Shown here: piece by piece, positions 9,858 through 18,692 of the stretch
Numbering within the stretch: position 1 is the first letter of the stretch
Layout: every line of letters starts with the position of its first letter
Assembly: GCF_023195835.1 (NCBI RefSeq)
Contig: NZ_CP096200.1
Location: 496,001-560,000 of the forward strand
Length of the DNA: 64,000 bases
Source of the DNA: Vibrio sinaloensis
GTDB taxonomy: Bacteria > Pseudomonadota > Gammaproteobacteria > Enterobacterales > Vibrionaceae
Reading direction: 5' to 3'
Made by a program: the position numbers and the translations under genes
Notes under the pieces: generated by a model
What the model saw: only the letters and a program-made list of their open reading frames with translations
What the model was told of the DNA's origin: nothing
Database searches by the model: none

Positions 9858-10092
9858 AGCGTTATCCTCCTGATTCATTTTTCATCCTTTTATTACACAA
9901 GCCAAAACTATAGTAGATTTCCACTGGCTTTTACTGTGAAACGTCACGCAAATTTAACATCCTCAGTGTCGCTGTCAGCACAGGCCCAATACAGGCGACG
10001 AAATTGGCAAACTTCTTACATTGAGATATTGAAATGCCCGAGAGATCTGGGCACTCTGTTGCATTGCAGCTGAGTTGACTAGGAATCAATGC
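9858..10092. promoter_or_regulatory. Divergent promoter region between tnaC/tnaA and the DUF2057 gene
   Basis: Roughly 235 bases between two divergent units; it must contain both promoters. A TGTGA-N4-TCACG inverted repeat at 9935-9948 resembles a CRP site but has a 4-base rather than 6-base spacer, so I do not call it one. No other clear element was seen. Confidence 0.4.
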
Positions 10093-10740
10093 ATGAAAAT
10101 AAATACAACGATAATAACCGCCATCGCGGCACTTGGCATATGCGGTTACGCCTCGGCCGAGGTCACCATCACTGTACCGGATACGATAGAAGTATTCGTC
10201 GCAAATGGTGCTAAGCCTAAGCTAAACGGCGGTTTTTTTGACGCCAATAAAACCCTAACCCTTCCTGACGGCGAAAATCAGATTGTCTTCAGCTATCAGC
10301 CCTATTTCGACCAAGGCAAAGATCGAATCATTTTACGTAGTCATCCTCAAATCGCCACTTTTACCACCAGCAATAGTCAGCTTGAATTTAACATGCCGAC
10401 TTATCGCAACGCCGATCAAGGCTCGAAACAGATAGGCAATCTAGAGTGGTCACTCATTGATCAACAAGGCATTCAAATCGATACGAAGCAAGATCAACTG
10501 AAGAAAGATGGCTTGCAAATTGGCCGTAACATCCAACTAGAGTTAGCGGAATATAATCGCAATGGTAACAATGCAGCCGCATTAGCTCCGGTCGTTGCCG
10601 CAAGCTCAGTCCCCGCAGCGGCGAAAAACACTCAAGAAGCCGTTACTGACACCACCGCAGAAGAGATGCTGCATTTTTGGTATAACAAGGCCGACGCCAA
10701 AACCCAAGCGCGCTTTAAAGACTATATCAACAGCCAATAA
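10093..10740 (+). CDS. DUF2057 (YccT/CsgI-like) secreted protein
   Basis: A 215-residue exported protein of the DUF2057 family. The E. coli member YccT has been linked to inhibition of curli assembly; a function in vibrios is not established. A signal peptide is visible (MKINTTIITAIAALGICGYASA). The body carries the family hallmarks VTITVPDTIEVFVANG, NGG and the LTLPDGENQIVFSY block. The C-terminus has an Ala-rich linker (about 160-185) and ends with MLHFWYNKADAKTQARFKDYI. I chose the ATG at 10093 because AGGA lies 8 bases upstream and it gives a normal signal peptide; a TTG six codons earlier is possible. It stands alone and converges with the HD-GYP gene. Confidence 0.85.
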   Translation: MKINTTIITAIAALGICGYASAEVTITVPDTIEVFVANGAKPKLNGGFFDANKTLTLPDGENQIVFSYQPYFDQGKDRIILRSHPQIATFTTSNSQLEFNMPTYRNADQGSKQIGNLEWSLIDQQGIQIDTKQDQLKKDGLQIGRNIQLELAEYNRNGNNAAALAPVVAASSVPAAAKNTQEAVTDTTAEEMLHFWYNKADAKTQARFKDYINSQ

Positions 10741-10747
10741 TGAATGA

Positions 10748-12040
10748 CTACATCGAGTCGTTGCATGCCAGCAATGGCTCGATGTTGCCCTGCCCTGTAG
10801 AAATCCGGTAGCACTCCTGAGCATTCGCCACTAAACATGCAAACACCTCGGCGTCTAGCTTATCCTGCTCAACCAATTCAGCGATAATCGCTATCGCTTT
10901 ATCCAACGATAATCCAGCACGATAGGGCCTAGACTGGGTTAAGGCTTGAAACACATCCGTCACCGCAATCAGACGACTGGGTTCATCCAGGTCTTTAGCG
11001 AATAATCCTAGCGGATAACCAGACCCATCCAACCGCTCGTGATGATTCGCCGCCCAGTGAATGATTTTGCTATTGGCGAACATGCTTTGCAGCACGTAAC
11101 GCGAATCAGTCGCATGACGCTTGATACAGGTATACTCTTCGTCGGTGAGCTTGCCCGGTTTATGCAAAATCCGACTTGGCGTATTGAGCTTACCGATATC
11201 GTGGATAAGCCCCGCCAAATAGAGCATGCGAGTGGTATGGGTTGAGTAACCGAGTCGCGTGCCCAAAAATTCAGCCAGTTGAGCAACGTGCAAAGAATGC
11301 TGATAGGTAAACGAGCTTTTAGCGTCAACAATCTTGCCAAACAGCTCCGCCACTTCTATCGATTCATCCAATCCAATTCTAACGGAAAAAAACGGTAAGT
11401 AGGAAAATCCATCGGTTAACGCCTCAATATAACGCGGCTCCATCGAAAACCAAAAGTCATCACATTCAATCAGCTCTAACATGGCTGCCACCTGAGCGGT
11501 GTCAAACATGATGCCTTGATTAGCCTCTAAATCAGCCGCAATATCGCGCTTGCATTGTGGCGTGAGGTTGCCATAGCTGTCTAAATCTGAGTTGGCTCGT
11601 AGAGAGTCAAGACGATCAGCGAGAAAGATCAAGCTGGCAAACTGCTTATCTGCAAGACTGACGCTATTGAGATCAGCCAGATCTCGCCACCAGGTGTGAT
11701 GATATAAGATGGGAGTCGCCATAGAGGCAAGAGGACGGCACGCTTTTAGCAGCTCGTAACCTTTGATGCAATGGACACTGGTATTGTTGGGCACCAGTTG
11801 CGACAAGAGATCGTGGCGTTCTTTAAGCTCAGAGACTCCACAATCGTGGATCAGTCCTAACGCGTAGGCGAACTGAGCCTTTTCGTCACTCCAGTTCAGT
11901 TGCTGAGCACAGCGATACGCAATGTAAGCCACACGATGACCGTGATACATCTCATCAACACCGACCGCATCTAAGGCATAAGCAATTTCAAACAGCACAC
12001 GACGCAAATCGACACTAATGTCTTCCTTGGGAAAAACCAT
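10748..12040 (-). CDS. HD-GYP domain protein, likely c-di-GMP phosphodiesterase
   Basis: A 430-residue cytoplasmic protein with two HD-type domains. The N-terminal one (about 30-150) keeps HGHR, LIHDCG and YHHTWW but has no GYP motif. The C-terminal one (about 245-410) has the complete HD-GYP signature: HSLHV, LIHDIGK around 280, KRHA, HHERLDGSGYP around 333-342 and a D in VTDVFQALTQ. HD-GYP proteins hydrolyse c-di-GMP to pGpG or GMP using a metal centre, and the required residues appear intact. No sensory or membrane domain is present, so the N-terminal HD may be regulatory. It adds to several c-di-GMP proteins in this window. It ends 7 bases from the convergent DUF2057 gene. Confidence 0.9.
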   Translation of the reverse strand: MVFPKEDISVDLRRVLFEIAYALDAVGVDEMYHGHRVAYIAYRCAQQLNWSDEKAQFAYALGLIHDCGVSELKERHDLLSQLVPNNTSVHCIKGYELLKACRPLASMATPILYHHTWWRDLADLNSVSLADKQFASLIFLADRLDSLRANSDLDSYGNLTPQCKRDIAADLEANQGIMFDTAQVAAMLELIECDDFWFSMEPRYIEALTDGFSYLPFFSVRIGLDESIEVAELFGKIVDAKSSFTYQHSLHVAQLAEFLGTRLGYSTHTTRMLYLAGLIHDIGKLNTPSRILHKPGKLTDEEYTCIKRHATDSRYVLQSMFANSKIIHWAANHHERLDGSGYPLGLFAKDLDEPSRLIAVTDVFQALTQSRPYRAGLSLDKAIAIIAELVEQDKLDAEVFACLVANAQECYRISTGQGNIEPLLACNDSM

Positions 12041-12263
12041 ACTGACGCTTTCTAGTTATTGATATTTATTATGCCGTACAGAGTAAACTAAAGTAGTAGT
12101 TATAAACCATAACTTATGAAAGGTTATTAACAGATCTGTGACTTATACTACTTAATGGGTATTTTACGTGCTAGTTTATTGCTCCGATTTGCACTGCACT
12201 ATGCTGGTCATCACCGGATTTGTTTGCTACGTTGCATCGGTTATTAAGTGCAAAGGGTGGAAT

Positions 12264-12797
12264 ATGTTTAAGCGTCGTGTTGATCAAGAGATAGAACTGG
12301 CTCTAGTACAGGAGTCATTCGCACCTTATTACAGCCAAATTGTCAGCGAGCAAACCGACTACTTGGCCCAGTGGCTAGCCTGGCCTACTCACTGCCAAAG
12401 TGAACAAGACTTTCGCTTGTTTGCCCAGCGGATGTTGCATGAGTATGCGGATGGTAAATCAATGACTTGCGCGATTTTTTATCAAGATGTTCTGGTTGGC
12501 AATTGTAGTTTCAACCGTATCAATTACGATACCTCGTGTGTTGAGATTGGCTACTGGCTGAGTCAACCTTATCAAGGCAAGGGCATCATGACTCGTGTGG
12601 TCCAGTCGCTTATCGACATCGCGTTTAACGAGCTAGAGATGGAAAAAGTGCAACTCTCTGCCGCCGTTGACAACCAGCCCAGTCGCGAGGTCGCCCAGCG
12701 GGCAGGCATGGTGCTTGAGGGCATTATTAGCAACCAAGAAAAAGTCGGCGATCGCATTTTAGATCACGCGATCTATGGCATCAAAAAAGCCCCATAA
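12264..12797 (+). CDS. GNAT acetyltransferase, RimJ/RimL type
   Basis: A 177-residue N-acetyltransferase of the RimJ/RimL group, which transfers acetyl from acetyl-CoA to protein N-termini (RimL acts on ribosomal protein L7/L12) or to small molecules. Family features: VEIGYWLSQPYQGKGIMTR for the beta4 strand and CoA pyrophosphate loop, then ALIDIAFNELEMEKVQLSA-like strand-helix order, and NQPSREVAQRAGMVLEGI near the C-terminus. The length equals RimL. The frame is open 32 codons upstream, but the start at 12264 gives the family length and has GGGTGGA just before it. RimL itself is the closest guess; substrate is not shown by the sequence. Confidence 0.82.
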   Translation: MFKRRVDQEIELALVQESFAPYYSQIVSEQTDYLAQWLAWPTHCQSEQDFRLFAQRMLHEYADGKSMTCAIFYQDVLVGNCSFNRINYDTSCVEIGYWLSQPYQGKGIMTRVVQSLIDIAFNELEMEKVQLSAAVDNQPSREVAQRAGMVLEGIISNQEKVGDRILDHAIYGIKKAP

Positions 12798-12892
12798 ATC
12801 GATTGATTGTCAGCACATTTTTCTGCGCTTACTCAACCATTTAGCGATACATATGCTAGCATTGGGCAAAATTTCAAACAGGAACACGCGCC

Positions 12893-13321
12893 GTGCCTAC
12901 CTTTACCAAGCTCACCCTAATTGCTGCTGCTCTCGGTGTGGGCTTTTTTGCCAACGATATTATCCAATGGTTTCAAATTGCGACCAGCAAACCATCACTC
13001 GATCAATACTGCTTAGTGACCACTAACGGTTGCCAAACCGATGGTGCAAAGATCCGAGTTGACCGCGATACTAGCCAGCCGTTGGTTCCTACTCAAATGA
13101 CTGTCACTTGGCCAGCGGCACAAAGCGAAAGTTTATTACTCACGTTACAGGGACATGAAATGGAAATGGGCACATTGGTGTTCAAGCTCGAGCAAAATGC
13201 CTATGGCGACTATCTGGGTGAAATCGTGCTGCCGGTTTGCACCTCTGATGCGATGACCTGGTATGGTGAGGTATCAGATGGCAGCCAATCACTAAAAACA
13301 TCGATAAGGATGGAAAGATGA
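12893..13321 (+). CDS. Membrane-anchored protein of unknown function in a copper-delivery operon
   Basis: A 142-residue protein starting at a GTG with AGGAAC upstream. An N-terminal hydrophobic segment (about 4-22) should anchor it in the inner membrane with the rest in the periplasm. The body looks like a small beta-sandwich: VTWPAAQSESLLLTLQGHEMEMG, then LVFKLEQNAYGDYLGEIVLPVC. The pattern recalls FixH-like or YtkA-like domains that accompany copper and oxidase assembly genes. It has cysteines at CLVTTNGC and PVC. Its stop overlaps the start of the SCO gene by four bases (ATGA), so it is translated together with it. I do not recognise a named family with certainty. Confidence 0.75.
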   Translation: MPTFTKLTLIAAALGVGFFANDIIQWFQIATSKPSLDQYCLVTTNGCQTDGAKIRVDRDTSQPLVPTQMTVTWPAAQSESLLLTLQGHEMEMGTLVFKLEQNAYGDYLGEIVLPVCTSDAMTWYGEVSDGSQSLKTSIRMER

Positions 13322-13908
13322 ACAAAACATGGCTATTCGCGCTGGCGATCGCATTCGCATTCGGCCTTGGGCTAAACCATTTTCTGTCGAGCCAGTCGGC
13401 AACCTCTTCGTCCATGAACAGCAGTGAAGTGACGCTATTTGGTGAAGAAAATAAGCCGGTAGCCCTGTTTGATCCTCAAGACCCGCGTATCCGTGTCGTC
13501 TATTTTGGGTTTACGCGCTGCCCTGATGTGTGCCCGACCTCACTGGCAATGCTTGCAGGCGCGCTCAACCAAATCGACGAGCAGACTCAACAGCAATTTC
13601 GCCCGATTTTCATCTCGCTCGATCCAGAGCGTGATGCCGCCGCTGACGCCCATCAATATGCACAATATTTTCACCCTATGCTCGAAGGACTATCGGCGCC
13701 ACTTGAGGTTACCACTCCGCTCGCCCACCAGTACGGCGTGATCTTCAGAAAAACGCAGCTAGAGAACTCGCAATTAGAGTACACCTTAGATCACAGCTCC
13801 TATTTTTATTTCCTCAAACCAGATGGCACGCTCATTACAAAAGTGCCACATACGTTGACGCCAGCTCCGTTGGTCGACGCGTTTAACACACTCACTTCAA
13901 AAGGATAG
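13318..13908 (+). CDS. SCO1/SenC family copper chaperone
   Basis: A 196-residue, membrane-anchored, periplasmic thioredoxin-fold protein of the SCO family, which delivers copper to the CuA centre of cytochrome c oxidase or serves in thiol reduction. The copper ligands are all visible: Cys68 and Cys72 in FTRCPDVCPTS, and His159 in LDHSSYFYF. An N-terminal anchor spans about 4-22. The surrounding motif ISLDPERD is typical. It overlaps the upstream gene by four bases and is followed after five bases by the PCuAC gene, a standard pairing in which PCuAC hands copper on to SCO or the oxidase. Confidence 0.95.
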   Translation: MNKTWLFALAIAFAFGLGLNHFLSSQSATSSSMNSSEVTLFGEENKPVALFDPQDPRIRVVYFGFTRCPDVCPTSLAMLAGALNQIDEQTQQQFRPIFISLDPERDAAADAHQYAQYFHPMLEGLSAPLEVTTPLAHQYGVIFRKTQLENSQLEYTLDHSSYFYFLKPDGTLITKVPHTLTPAPLVDAFNTLTSKG

Positions 13909-13913
13909 TGATA

Positions 13914-14357
13914 ATGAAATTGAAAGCCCTGCTCTTGGCAACACTGATGCTTAGCCCACTTGCCTATGCAAAAACCGATATTATGACGCATCACCCGTAT
14001 GCTCGTGCTACCCCACCTAATGCACCGACCAGCGCGGTTTTCCTCGAGGTCATGAACCGTGGTGACAATGACAGATACATTGTCTCTGCCACCACACCAG
14101 CCGCAGGTAAAGTCGAGCTTCACGACGTAATTAAAGATGGCGATGTCATGAAAATGCGTCAGGTTGAACGCATTCAAGTCCCCGCAAAAGGGAAAGCGGT
14201 ATTAAAGCCGGGCAGCCTACACATTATGTTGTTTGAACTGCAGCAGCCGTTTGTAGAAGGTGAGCAGATAGACGTGCAAATAACCTTTGCCGACGGCGAA
14301 CAACAAACCTTCAGCGCGCCGATCAAAAAAGTCATGAGTGGAATGAAGCATCACTAA
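13914..14357 (+). CDS. PCu(A)C family periplasmic copper chaperone
   Basis: A 147-residue secreted copper(I) chaperone. Signal peptide MKLKALLLATLMLSPLAYA. The diagnostic H-X10-M-X21-H-X-M motif is exact: His70, Met81, His103 and Met105. Known family members bind copper in the periplasm and load CuA of cytochrome oxidase, often with SCO. The ATG at 13914 has AAGGA 8 bases upstream; a GTG two codons earlier overlaps the SCO stop codon and is less likely. It is the last gene of the operon and is followed by a strong terminator. Confidence 0.95.
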   Translation: MKLKALLLATLMLSPLAYAKTDIMTHHPYARATPPNAPTSAVFLEVMNRGDNDRYIVSATTPAAGKVELHDVIKDGDVMKMRQVERIQVPAKGKAVLKPGSLHIMLFELQQPFVEGEQIDVQITFADGEQQTFSAPIKKVMSGMKHH

Positions 14358-14361
14358 CACA

Positions 14362-14391
14362 AAAGAAGGTGGGCTAGTTCTCACCTTCTTT
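14362..14391 (+). terminator. Terminator of the SCO/PCuAC operon
   Basis: A 10-bp perfect stem (AAAGAAGGTG at 14362-14371 with CACCTTCTTT at 14382-14391), 10-base loop, four bases after the PCuAC stop codon. Confidence 0.85.
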
Positions 14392-14436
14392 GCTATTATT
14401 AGCTGCGAAACTAAATCACCATTTTAGGAGGATAAG

Positions 14437-14484
14437 ATGATTGTATTACGTACCCACCCGGCAAAGCAGAGTGAAGAGATTTAA
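14437..14484 (+). CDS. Putative 15-residue leader peptide upstream of the RsgA-type gene
   Basis: A short frame (MIVLRTHPAKQSEEI) with an outstanding ribosome-binding site, AGGAGGATAAG directly before the ATG, better than that of the following GTPase gene. It is followed by a C/T-rich stretch (14491-14520) and three small hairpins, of which the first two overlap and cannot form together. That layout resembles a translation-sensing leader. I know of no named leader peptide with this sequence, so both coding status and function are inference. Confidence 0.5.
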   Translation: MIVLRTHPAKQSEEI

Positions 14485-14517
14485 ACCAGAGAATCCTGTC
14501 TCCTCCCTTTTCTCCTG

Positions 14518-14578
14518 CCCGGTGTAAACTCTACCGGGGTCTTTGACCCTAGCTAATTAATATCTGCAGTTTACTGCA
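14518..14578 (+). promoter_or_regulatory. Overlapping hairpins in the leader of the RsgA-type gene
   Basis: Stem 1 pairs CCCGGT (14518-14523) with ACCGGG (14533-14538). Stem 2 pairs GGGTC (14537-14541) with GACCC (14545-14549). They share bases 14537-14538, so they are mutually exclusive. Stem 3 pairs TGCAG (14565-14569) with CTGCA (14574-14578) and ends 14 bases before the GTPase start. Consistent with an attenuation or translation-control leader; not proven. Confidence 0.4.
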
Positions 14579-14592
14579 AGCTTGGGGCATCT

Positions 14593-15657
14593 ATGATTAC
14601 CACAGTATCTACATCCCTGTCTTTATCGACATTGGGTTGGAACAATTTATTTCAACAACAACTGACACTCGACGACCTAAGCGGCGAGGTAGTGATCGCA
14701 CGTATCACCGAACATCACCGTAACGGCTACAAACTGCTCAGCGAAACCGGTGAGTTGAGTCTCGCTATGCATCATGCGCTTCCCGCGATGACGGTTGGTG
14801 ATTGGGTGATACTCAATCAACAGCAGCAATTTCTACGTCTGCTTGAACGCCAATCGCTGTTTCATCGCAAGGCAGCAGGAAGCAAGGTATACGATCAGTT
14901 GATCGCCGCCAATGTCTCGACTCTGTTTATCGTCTGTTCACTCAACGACGACTTTAACCTCAGCCGAATTGAGCGCTACCTAGCGATCGCTCATGAAGCA
15001 GACGTTGAACCCGTGGTGGTGCTGACCAAGGCCGATCTATGCCATGATGCAGCGGAAAAACGTACGCAAGTACAACAGCTCGACTCAATGTTGATGATCG
15101 AGAGTGTTAACGCCTTGGATAGTGAGCAATGCCTGCGTCTGTTGCCTTGGTGTCAGACCGGAAAAACAGTCGCCTTTATGGGCTCTTCAGGGGTGGGAAA
15201 ATCCACCTTAGTGAATAGCTTACTGGGTGAGTCGATCCAGCAAACGGGTGGCATTCGCGAAGATGACAGCAAAGGACGCCACACCACAACGGGTCGTTCC
15301 ATGCACTTTATGCCAAGTGGCGGGGTGTTGATTGACACACCGGGAATGCGCGAATTGCAATTGGTCGACTGTGCCGATGGCGTCGCAGAGACATTTTCTG
15401 ATGTCGAATCACTGGCGATGCAGTGCCGCTTTTCTGATTGTCAGCATCAAAACGAACCGGGCTGCCGAATCAGACTGGCGCTAGAGACCGGAGAGCTCGA
15501 CCCTAGACGCGTCAATAACTATACCAAGCTACTGCGAGAGCAGCAGCGCAATAGCGCAACACTTGCACAGCAACGCGCGTCGTATAAAAAACAGACCAAG
15601 TACTACAAGAAAGTACAAAGCGAAAGTCGTCGTTTCAAACAGTGTAACGAGGACTGA
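14593..15657 (+). CDS. rsgA: RsgA/YjeQ-type ribosome small-subunit-dependent GTPase
   Basis: A 354-residue circularly permuted GTPase that acts in late maturation of the 30S ribosomal subunit. An OB-like N-terminal domain (about 25-90) precedes the G domain, which has the permuted order: TKADLC (G4) comes before [10 protein letters not shown] (G1, near residue 197) and DTPGMREL (G3). The C-terminal zinc knuckle has Cys and His ligands in [14 protein letters not shown]. The C-terminus is basic ([10 protein letters not shown]). It is not next to orn or psd, the usual neighbours of the main rsgA in gamma-proteobacteria, so it may be a second paralogue. It is preceded by the putative leader ORF and hairpins and followed by a terminator. 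Confidence 0.9.
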   Translation: MITTVSTSLSLSTLGWNNLFQQQLTLDDLSGEVVIARITEHHRNGYKLLSETGELSLAMHHALPAMTVGDWVILNQQQQFLRLLERQSLFHRKAAGSKVYDQLIAANVSTLFIVCSLNDDFNLSRIERYLAIAHEADVEPVVVLTKADLCHDAAEKRTQVQQLDSMLMIESVNALDSEQCLRLLPWCQTGKTVAFMGSSGVGKSTLVNSLLGESIQQTGGIREDDSKGRHTTTGRSMHFMPSGGVLIDTPGMRELQLVDCADGVAETFSDVESLAMQCRFSDCQHQNEPGCRIRLALETGELDPRRVNNYTKLLREQQRNSATLAQQRASYKKQTKYYKKVQSESRRFKQCNED

Positions 15658-15661
15658 TTTC

Positions 15662-15688
15662 AAAAGGGGCGAGAGCCCCTTTTTTATT
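15662..15688 (+). terminator. Terminator after the RsgA-type gene
   Basis: A perfect 9-bp stem (AAAAGGGGC 15662-15670 with GCCCCTTTT 15675-15683), GAGA loop and a T-run, directly after the stop codon. Confidence 0.9.
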
Positions 15689-15863
15689 ACCAATAAAATA
15701 CAGATTTAAAACATATAATTCACAAAAAATCATAGTCATTAATTATTCATGCTAATTTTCAATTAAATCTAGACACATTATTTCAAGTCGCTAGTATATC
15801 GACACAGTTCTCGATAACTGGCATCACTATAAATCAATATAACTATTCATTGCAGGGATAACT

Positions 15864-17081
15864 ATGCAACACAACTCACTTATTGCACGCTTTGCGCGCG
15901 GCAATTTGGTTTTGCAGATCCTAGCCGGCATCATTCTTGGTGTGGGTCTAGCGACTGTCTCTCCGGATCACGCTCAAAGTGTAGGGCTACTTGGAAGCCT
16001 GTTTGTTGGTGCGCTTAAAGCCGTAGCACCGATCTTAGTCTTTATTTTGGTGGCAGCATCAATTGCCAACCAGAAAAAGAATCAGCATACCTACATGCGT
16101 CCAATCGTGGTTCTCTACCTTTTCGGTACCTTCACTGCAGCGCTAACCGCAGTGGTACTTAGCTTCCTATTTCCGACCACACTGACTCTGGTTTCTGGTG
16201 CTGAAGGAGCTACCCCTCCACAAGGGATCGCTGAAGTAATGAACACCTTGCTGTTCAAACTGGTCGACAACCCGGTTAATGCGCTGATGAGTGCCAACTA
16301 CATCGGTATTCTCGCTTGGGCTATCGGTTTAGGCTTAGCACTACATCACGCTTCTGGCACGACCAAAGCGGTGTTTGAAGATTTGAGCCACGGCGTTTCA
16401 CAAATCGTACGCTTCATTATTCGCTTAGCGCCGTTTGGTATTTTCGGTTTGGTCGCCTCGACACTTGCCACCACTGGTTTCGACGCATTAGCGGGTTACG
16501 CACAGCTGCTTGCTGTTCTGCTTAGCGCTATGCTGATCATCGCCTTAGTGGTTAACCCTGTGATTGTGTATGTGAAAACCGGCGAAAACCCATACCCACT
16601 GGTACTGCAATGTCTGCGCGAAAGTGGTGTCACTGCCTTTTTCACTCGCTCAAGCGCGGCCAACATTCCAGTCAATATGGCATTGTGTGAAAAACTGAAG
16701 CTAGATGAAGATACCTACTCGGTGTCGATTCCACTGGGTGCGACCATCAACATGGCCGGTGCTGCGATCACCATTACCACTCTCACCCTAGCCGCGGTGC
16801 ACACTATGGGTATTGAAGTCGACTGGTTGACGGCACTGCTGCTCAGCATTGTTGCTGCGGTATCGGCATGTGGTGCGTCTGGTGTGGCCGGTGGTTCACT
16901 ACTTCTCATTCCGCTAGCGTGTGGGCTGTTTGGTATTCCAAATGAGATCGCAATGCAAGTGGTCGCGGTTGGCTTTATTATCGGTGTTGTACAAGACTCG
17001 GCGGAAACCGCGCTCAATAGTTCAACCGACGTTGTGTTCACAGCTGCAGTGTGCAAAGCAAAACACAAGCAAGAGCAGTAG
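15864..17081 (+). CDS. sstT: Serine/threonine:sodium symporter SstT
   Basis: A 405-residue inner-membrane protein of the dicarboxylate/amino acid:cation symporter family (DAACS). It imports serine and threonine with sodium. Multiple TM helices are evident, plus the conserved hairpin and substrate motifs [24 protein letters not shown] and the late [16 protein letters not shown]. The N-terminus [21 protein letters not shown] is typical of SstT. A good AGGG ribosome-binding site is 7 bases before the ATG. It is a single-gene unit with terminators on both sides. Confidence 0.96.
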   Translation: MQHNSLIARFARGNLVLQILAGIILGVGLATVSPDHAQSVGLLGSLFVGALKAVAPILVFILVAASIANQKKNQHTYMRPIVVLYLFGTFTAALTAVVLSFLFPTTLTLVSGAEGATPPQGIAEVMNTLLFKLVDNPVNALMSANYIGILAWAIGLGLALHHASGTTKAVFEDLSHGVSQIVRFIIRLAPFGIFGLVASTLATTGFDALAGYAQLLAVLLSAMLIIALVVNPVIVYVKTGENPYPLVLQCLRESGVTAFFTRSSAANIPVNMALCEKLKLDEDTYSVSIPLGATINMAGAAITITTLTLAAVHTMGIEVDWLTALLLSIVAAVSACGASGVAGGSLLLIPLACGLFGIPNEIAMQVVAVGFIIGVVQDSAETALNSSTDVVFTAAVCKAKHKQEQ

Positions 17082-17098
17082 CTGACTCCCCAAATAAT

Positions 17099-17128
17099 AA
17101 AGGCCTCGTCATTGACGAGGCCTTTTTG
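17099..17128. terminator. Bidirectional terminator between sstT and the Sel1-repeat gene
   Basis: A perfect 12-bp stem (AAAGGCCTCGTC 17099-17110 with 17114-17125), ATT loop and a T-run on the right, serving both converging genes. Confidence 0.92.
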
Positions 17129-17139
17129 CATCTTTCGCT

Positions 17140-18393
17140 TTAGTGTTTATCAATAGGAGATTGAGAGAAGTCAAGCCGCTCGCCATCGGACTGAATATTA
17201 GGCTGTTCTGCTTCTTGTTCAAGCAGCTCGTCCATCACTTCAGCGGGCGGCACTGCCTCAACCTCAGTGAGTGGTGCGGATTGACTTAACATATCGATAT
17301 TGCTCACTCGGCTGTTCTCATCAATAGGAATTCTTCGTTTATAGAGTCGATTAAGCGCTTTGATGATCGAATGCTTACTTACTTTACGCTCGCGAATCTT
17401 CTTAATGATAGGTTTAGCTAGACTTTGAAGCCCAACAACGGTGTCGACCCCAATATTCAATGCCACTTGATCGCGCAAGTTACGCGCCGGCTCATAGCCC
17501 AGTTGCGCCGCTAGGAACAACCAGATATAGGCAATCGCATTACCATTGGGACGTTGGTCCATCCATGTTTCGCCAGCCCGATACATCGCCTCTAAGTGGC
17601 CTTTCTCCGCTGCACGTTCTATCCAGTAGCAGCCGCGCTCAAAGTCAAGCGGCACGCCGATCCCTTTAACGTAGTTCAAGCCGAGCTTCATCCGCCCTTG
17701 ATTGCTTTTCAGCTCGGCTGCATCGCGATAGTACTCGCTAGACTTAGTAGGATTTTTGTTGGGGTTGTTAGGGGAAATCCACCAGTCACCCAAAAAGATT
17801 TGCGCATCCACATAGTTTTGTTCGGCCGCAGACTGCATAATTTCAATCGCCTTTGCGACGTTCACTTCGGTACCGTGGCCATTAAACAGCGCCAGCGCCA
17901 TCTCATACTTGTGCGGTAAACTGCCTTCCATAGCCGCAATCGCGACTTGCCAAAACTTCGCTTGCTCCCTGAGCACCAAATCCTGCTTCATTTTGTTGCT
18001 CAGGCGCACAACACCGTACATACCAGTAACGCTATCGAGCTTTGCCGCTTTGGAATACCAGTAAAGTGATTCCTTGAGCCTTGCCCTTTCTGCCTCTTTG
18101 GCTAAATAAAGGATGGTCGGGATATGGCCTTGTTCTGCTTTGTGGACCCGCTCTTCTTGTTCCTGTTTACGATTTTTTTCCAGCGCTTTACGAAACGCCA
18201 ACTCGCGCTCCTTGCGTTCTTGATCCATGCGTTTCTTGCGCAGAGAGAGCGCTAACATCCACATAAACATGCACAGCAGTAATAAACCGGTCGCTCCAAT
18301 CGCGATCCCAATAATATTCATTCGATAATCTTTTTCTTCTGTTACTGGTTTTAATATCGGCAGCTTACTCAAATGGTTGAGCTCGACCATCAT
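17140..18393 (-). CDS. Membrane-anchored Sel1/TPR-like repeat protein
   Basis: A protein of up to 417 residues with one TM helix (about 27-48), a highly charged coiled-coil (about 50-85, rich in Glu, Arg and Lys) and then Sel1-like repeats (about 88-290): for example AKEAERARLKESLYWYSKAAKL, GHGTEVNVAKAIEIM and GIGVPLDFERGCYWIERAAEKG. Sel1 proteins act as scaffolds; no catalytic motif is visible. The C-terminal 90 residues are acidic and probably disordered. Two adjacent ATGs at 18391-18393 and 18388-18390 follow GAGG; an ATG at 18321 just before the TM helix is also possible but has a weaker ribosome-binding site. Function unknown. Confidence 0.82.
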   Translation of the reverse strand: MMVELNHLSKLPILKPVTEEKDYRMNIIGIAIGATGLLLLCMFMWMLALSLRKKRMDQERKERELAFRKALEKNRKQEQEERVHKAEQGHIPTILYLAKEAERARLKESLYWYSKAAKLDSVTGMYGVVRLSNKMKQDLVLREQAKFWQVAIAAMEGSLPHKYEMALALFNGHGTEVNVAKAIEIMQSAAEQNYVDAQIFLGDWWISPNNPNKNPTKSSEYYRDAAELKSNQGRMKLGLNYVKGIGVPLDFERGCYWIERAAEKGHLEAMYRAGETWMDQRPNGNAIAYIWLFLAAQLGYEPARNLRDQVALNIGVDTVVGLQSLAKPIIKKIRERKVSKHSIIKALNRLYKRRIPIDENSRVSNIDMLSQSAPLTEVEAVPPAEVMDELLEQEAEQPNIQSDGERLDFSQSPIDKH

Positions 18394-18692
18394 ACCTCAT
18401 AACAAACCGACCACATACTTATATACCTCAGGCGTGCGCAATGCAGTTCACAAGCTATGACAATTGAACCGCCTTTCGTTCCCAGCCTTATTTTCTCAAC
18501 AAAAATTTTCGGAATATATCGCTCGAACGACTACTATTTTAGTCAATAGTTGCGCTTTTAATCGCCATTAAATGGGGGTACCAGGATTAATTCTAGAAAA
18601 TTGACCAAAAACAATAGCGCGAGCGAGTAACTTATTTTATAATGCGAATTAATGTTTCAGAGCATCATAAAATCCAATACTAGGGGCAGAAA
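18394..18692. promoter_or_regulatory. Divergent intergenic region containing the nagB promoter
   Basis: About 300 bases. A TATAAT box at 18638-18643 is a reasonable -10 element for nagB, 50 bases before its start. I could not identify a matching -35 or a convincing NagC operator by eye. Nothing else recognised. Confidence 0.4.

Noticed and set aside
9935..9948. CRP-like TGTGA/TCACG inverted repeat upstream of tnaA
   Set aside because: The spacer is 4 bases instead of the 6 required for a CRP site.
18631..18655. NagC operator upstream of nagB
   Set aside because: The sequence is AT-rich with only a loose resemblance to known NagC sites; not convincing by eye.
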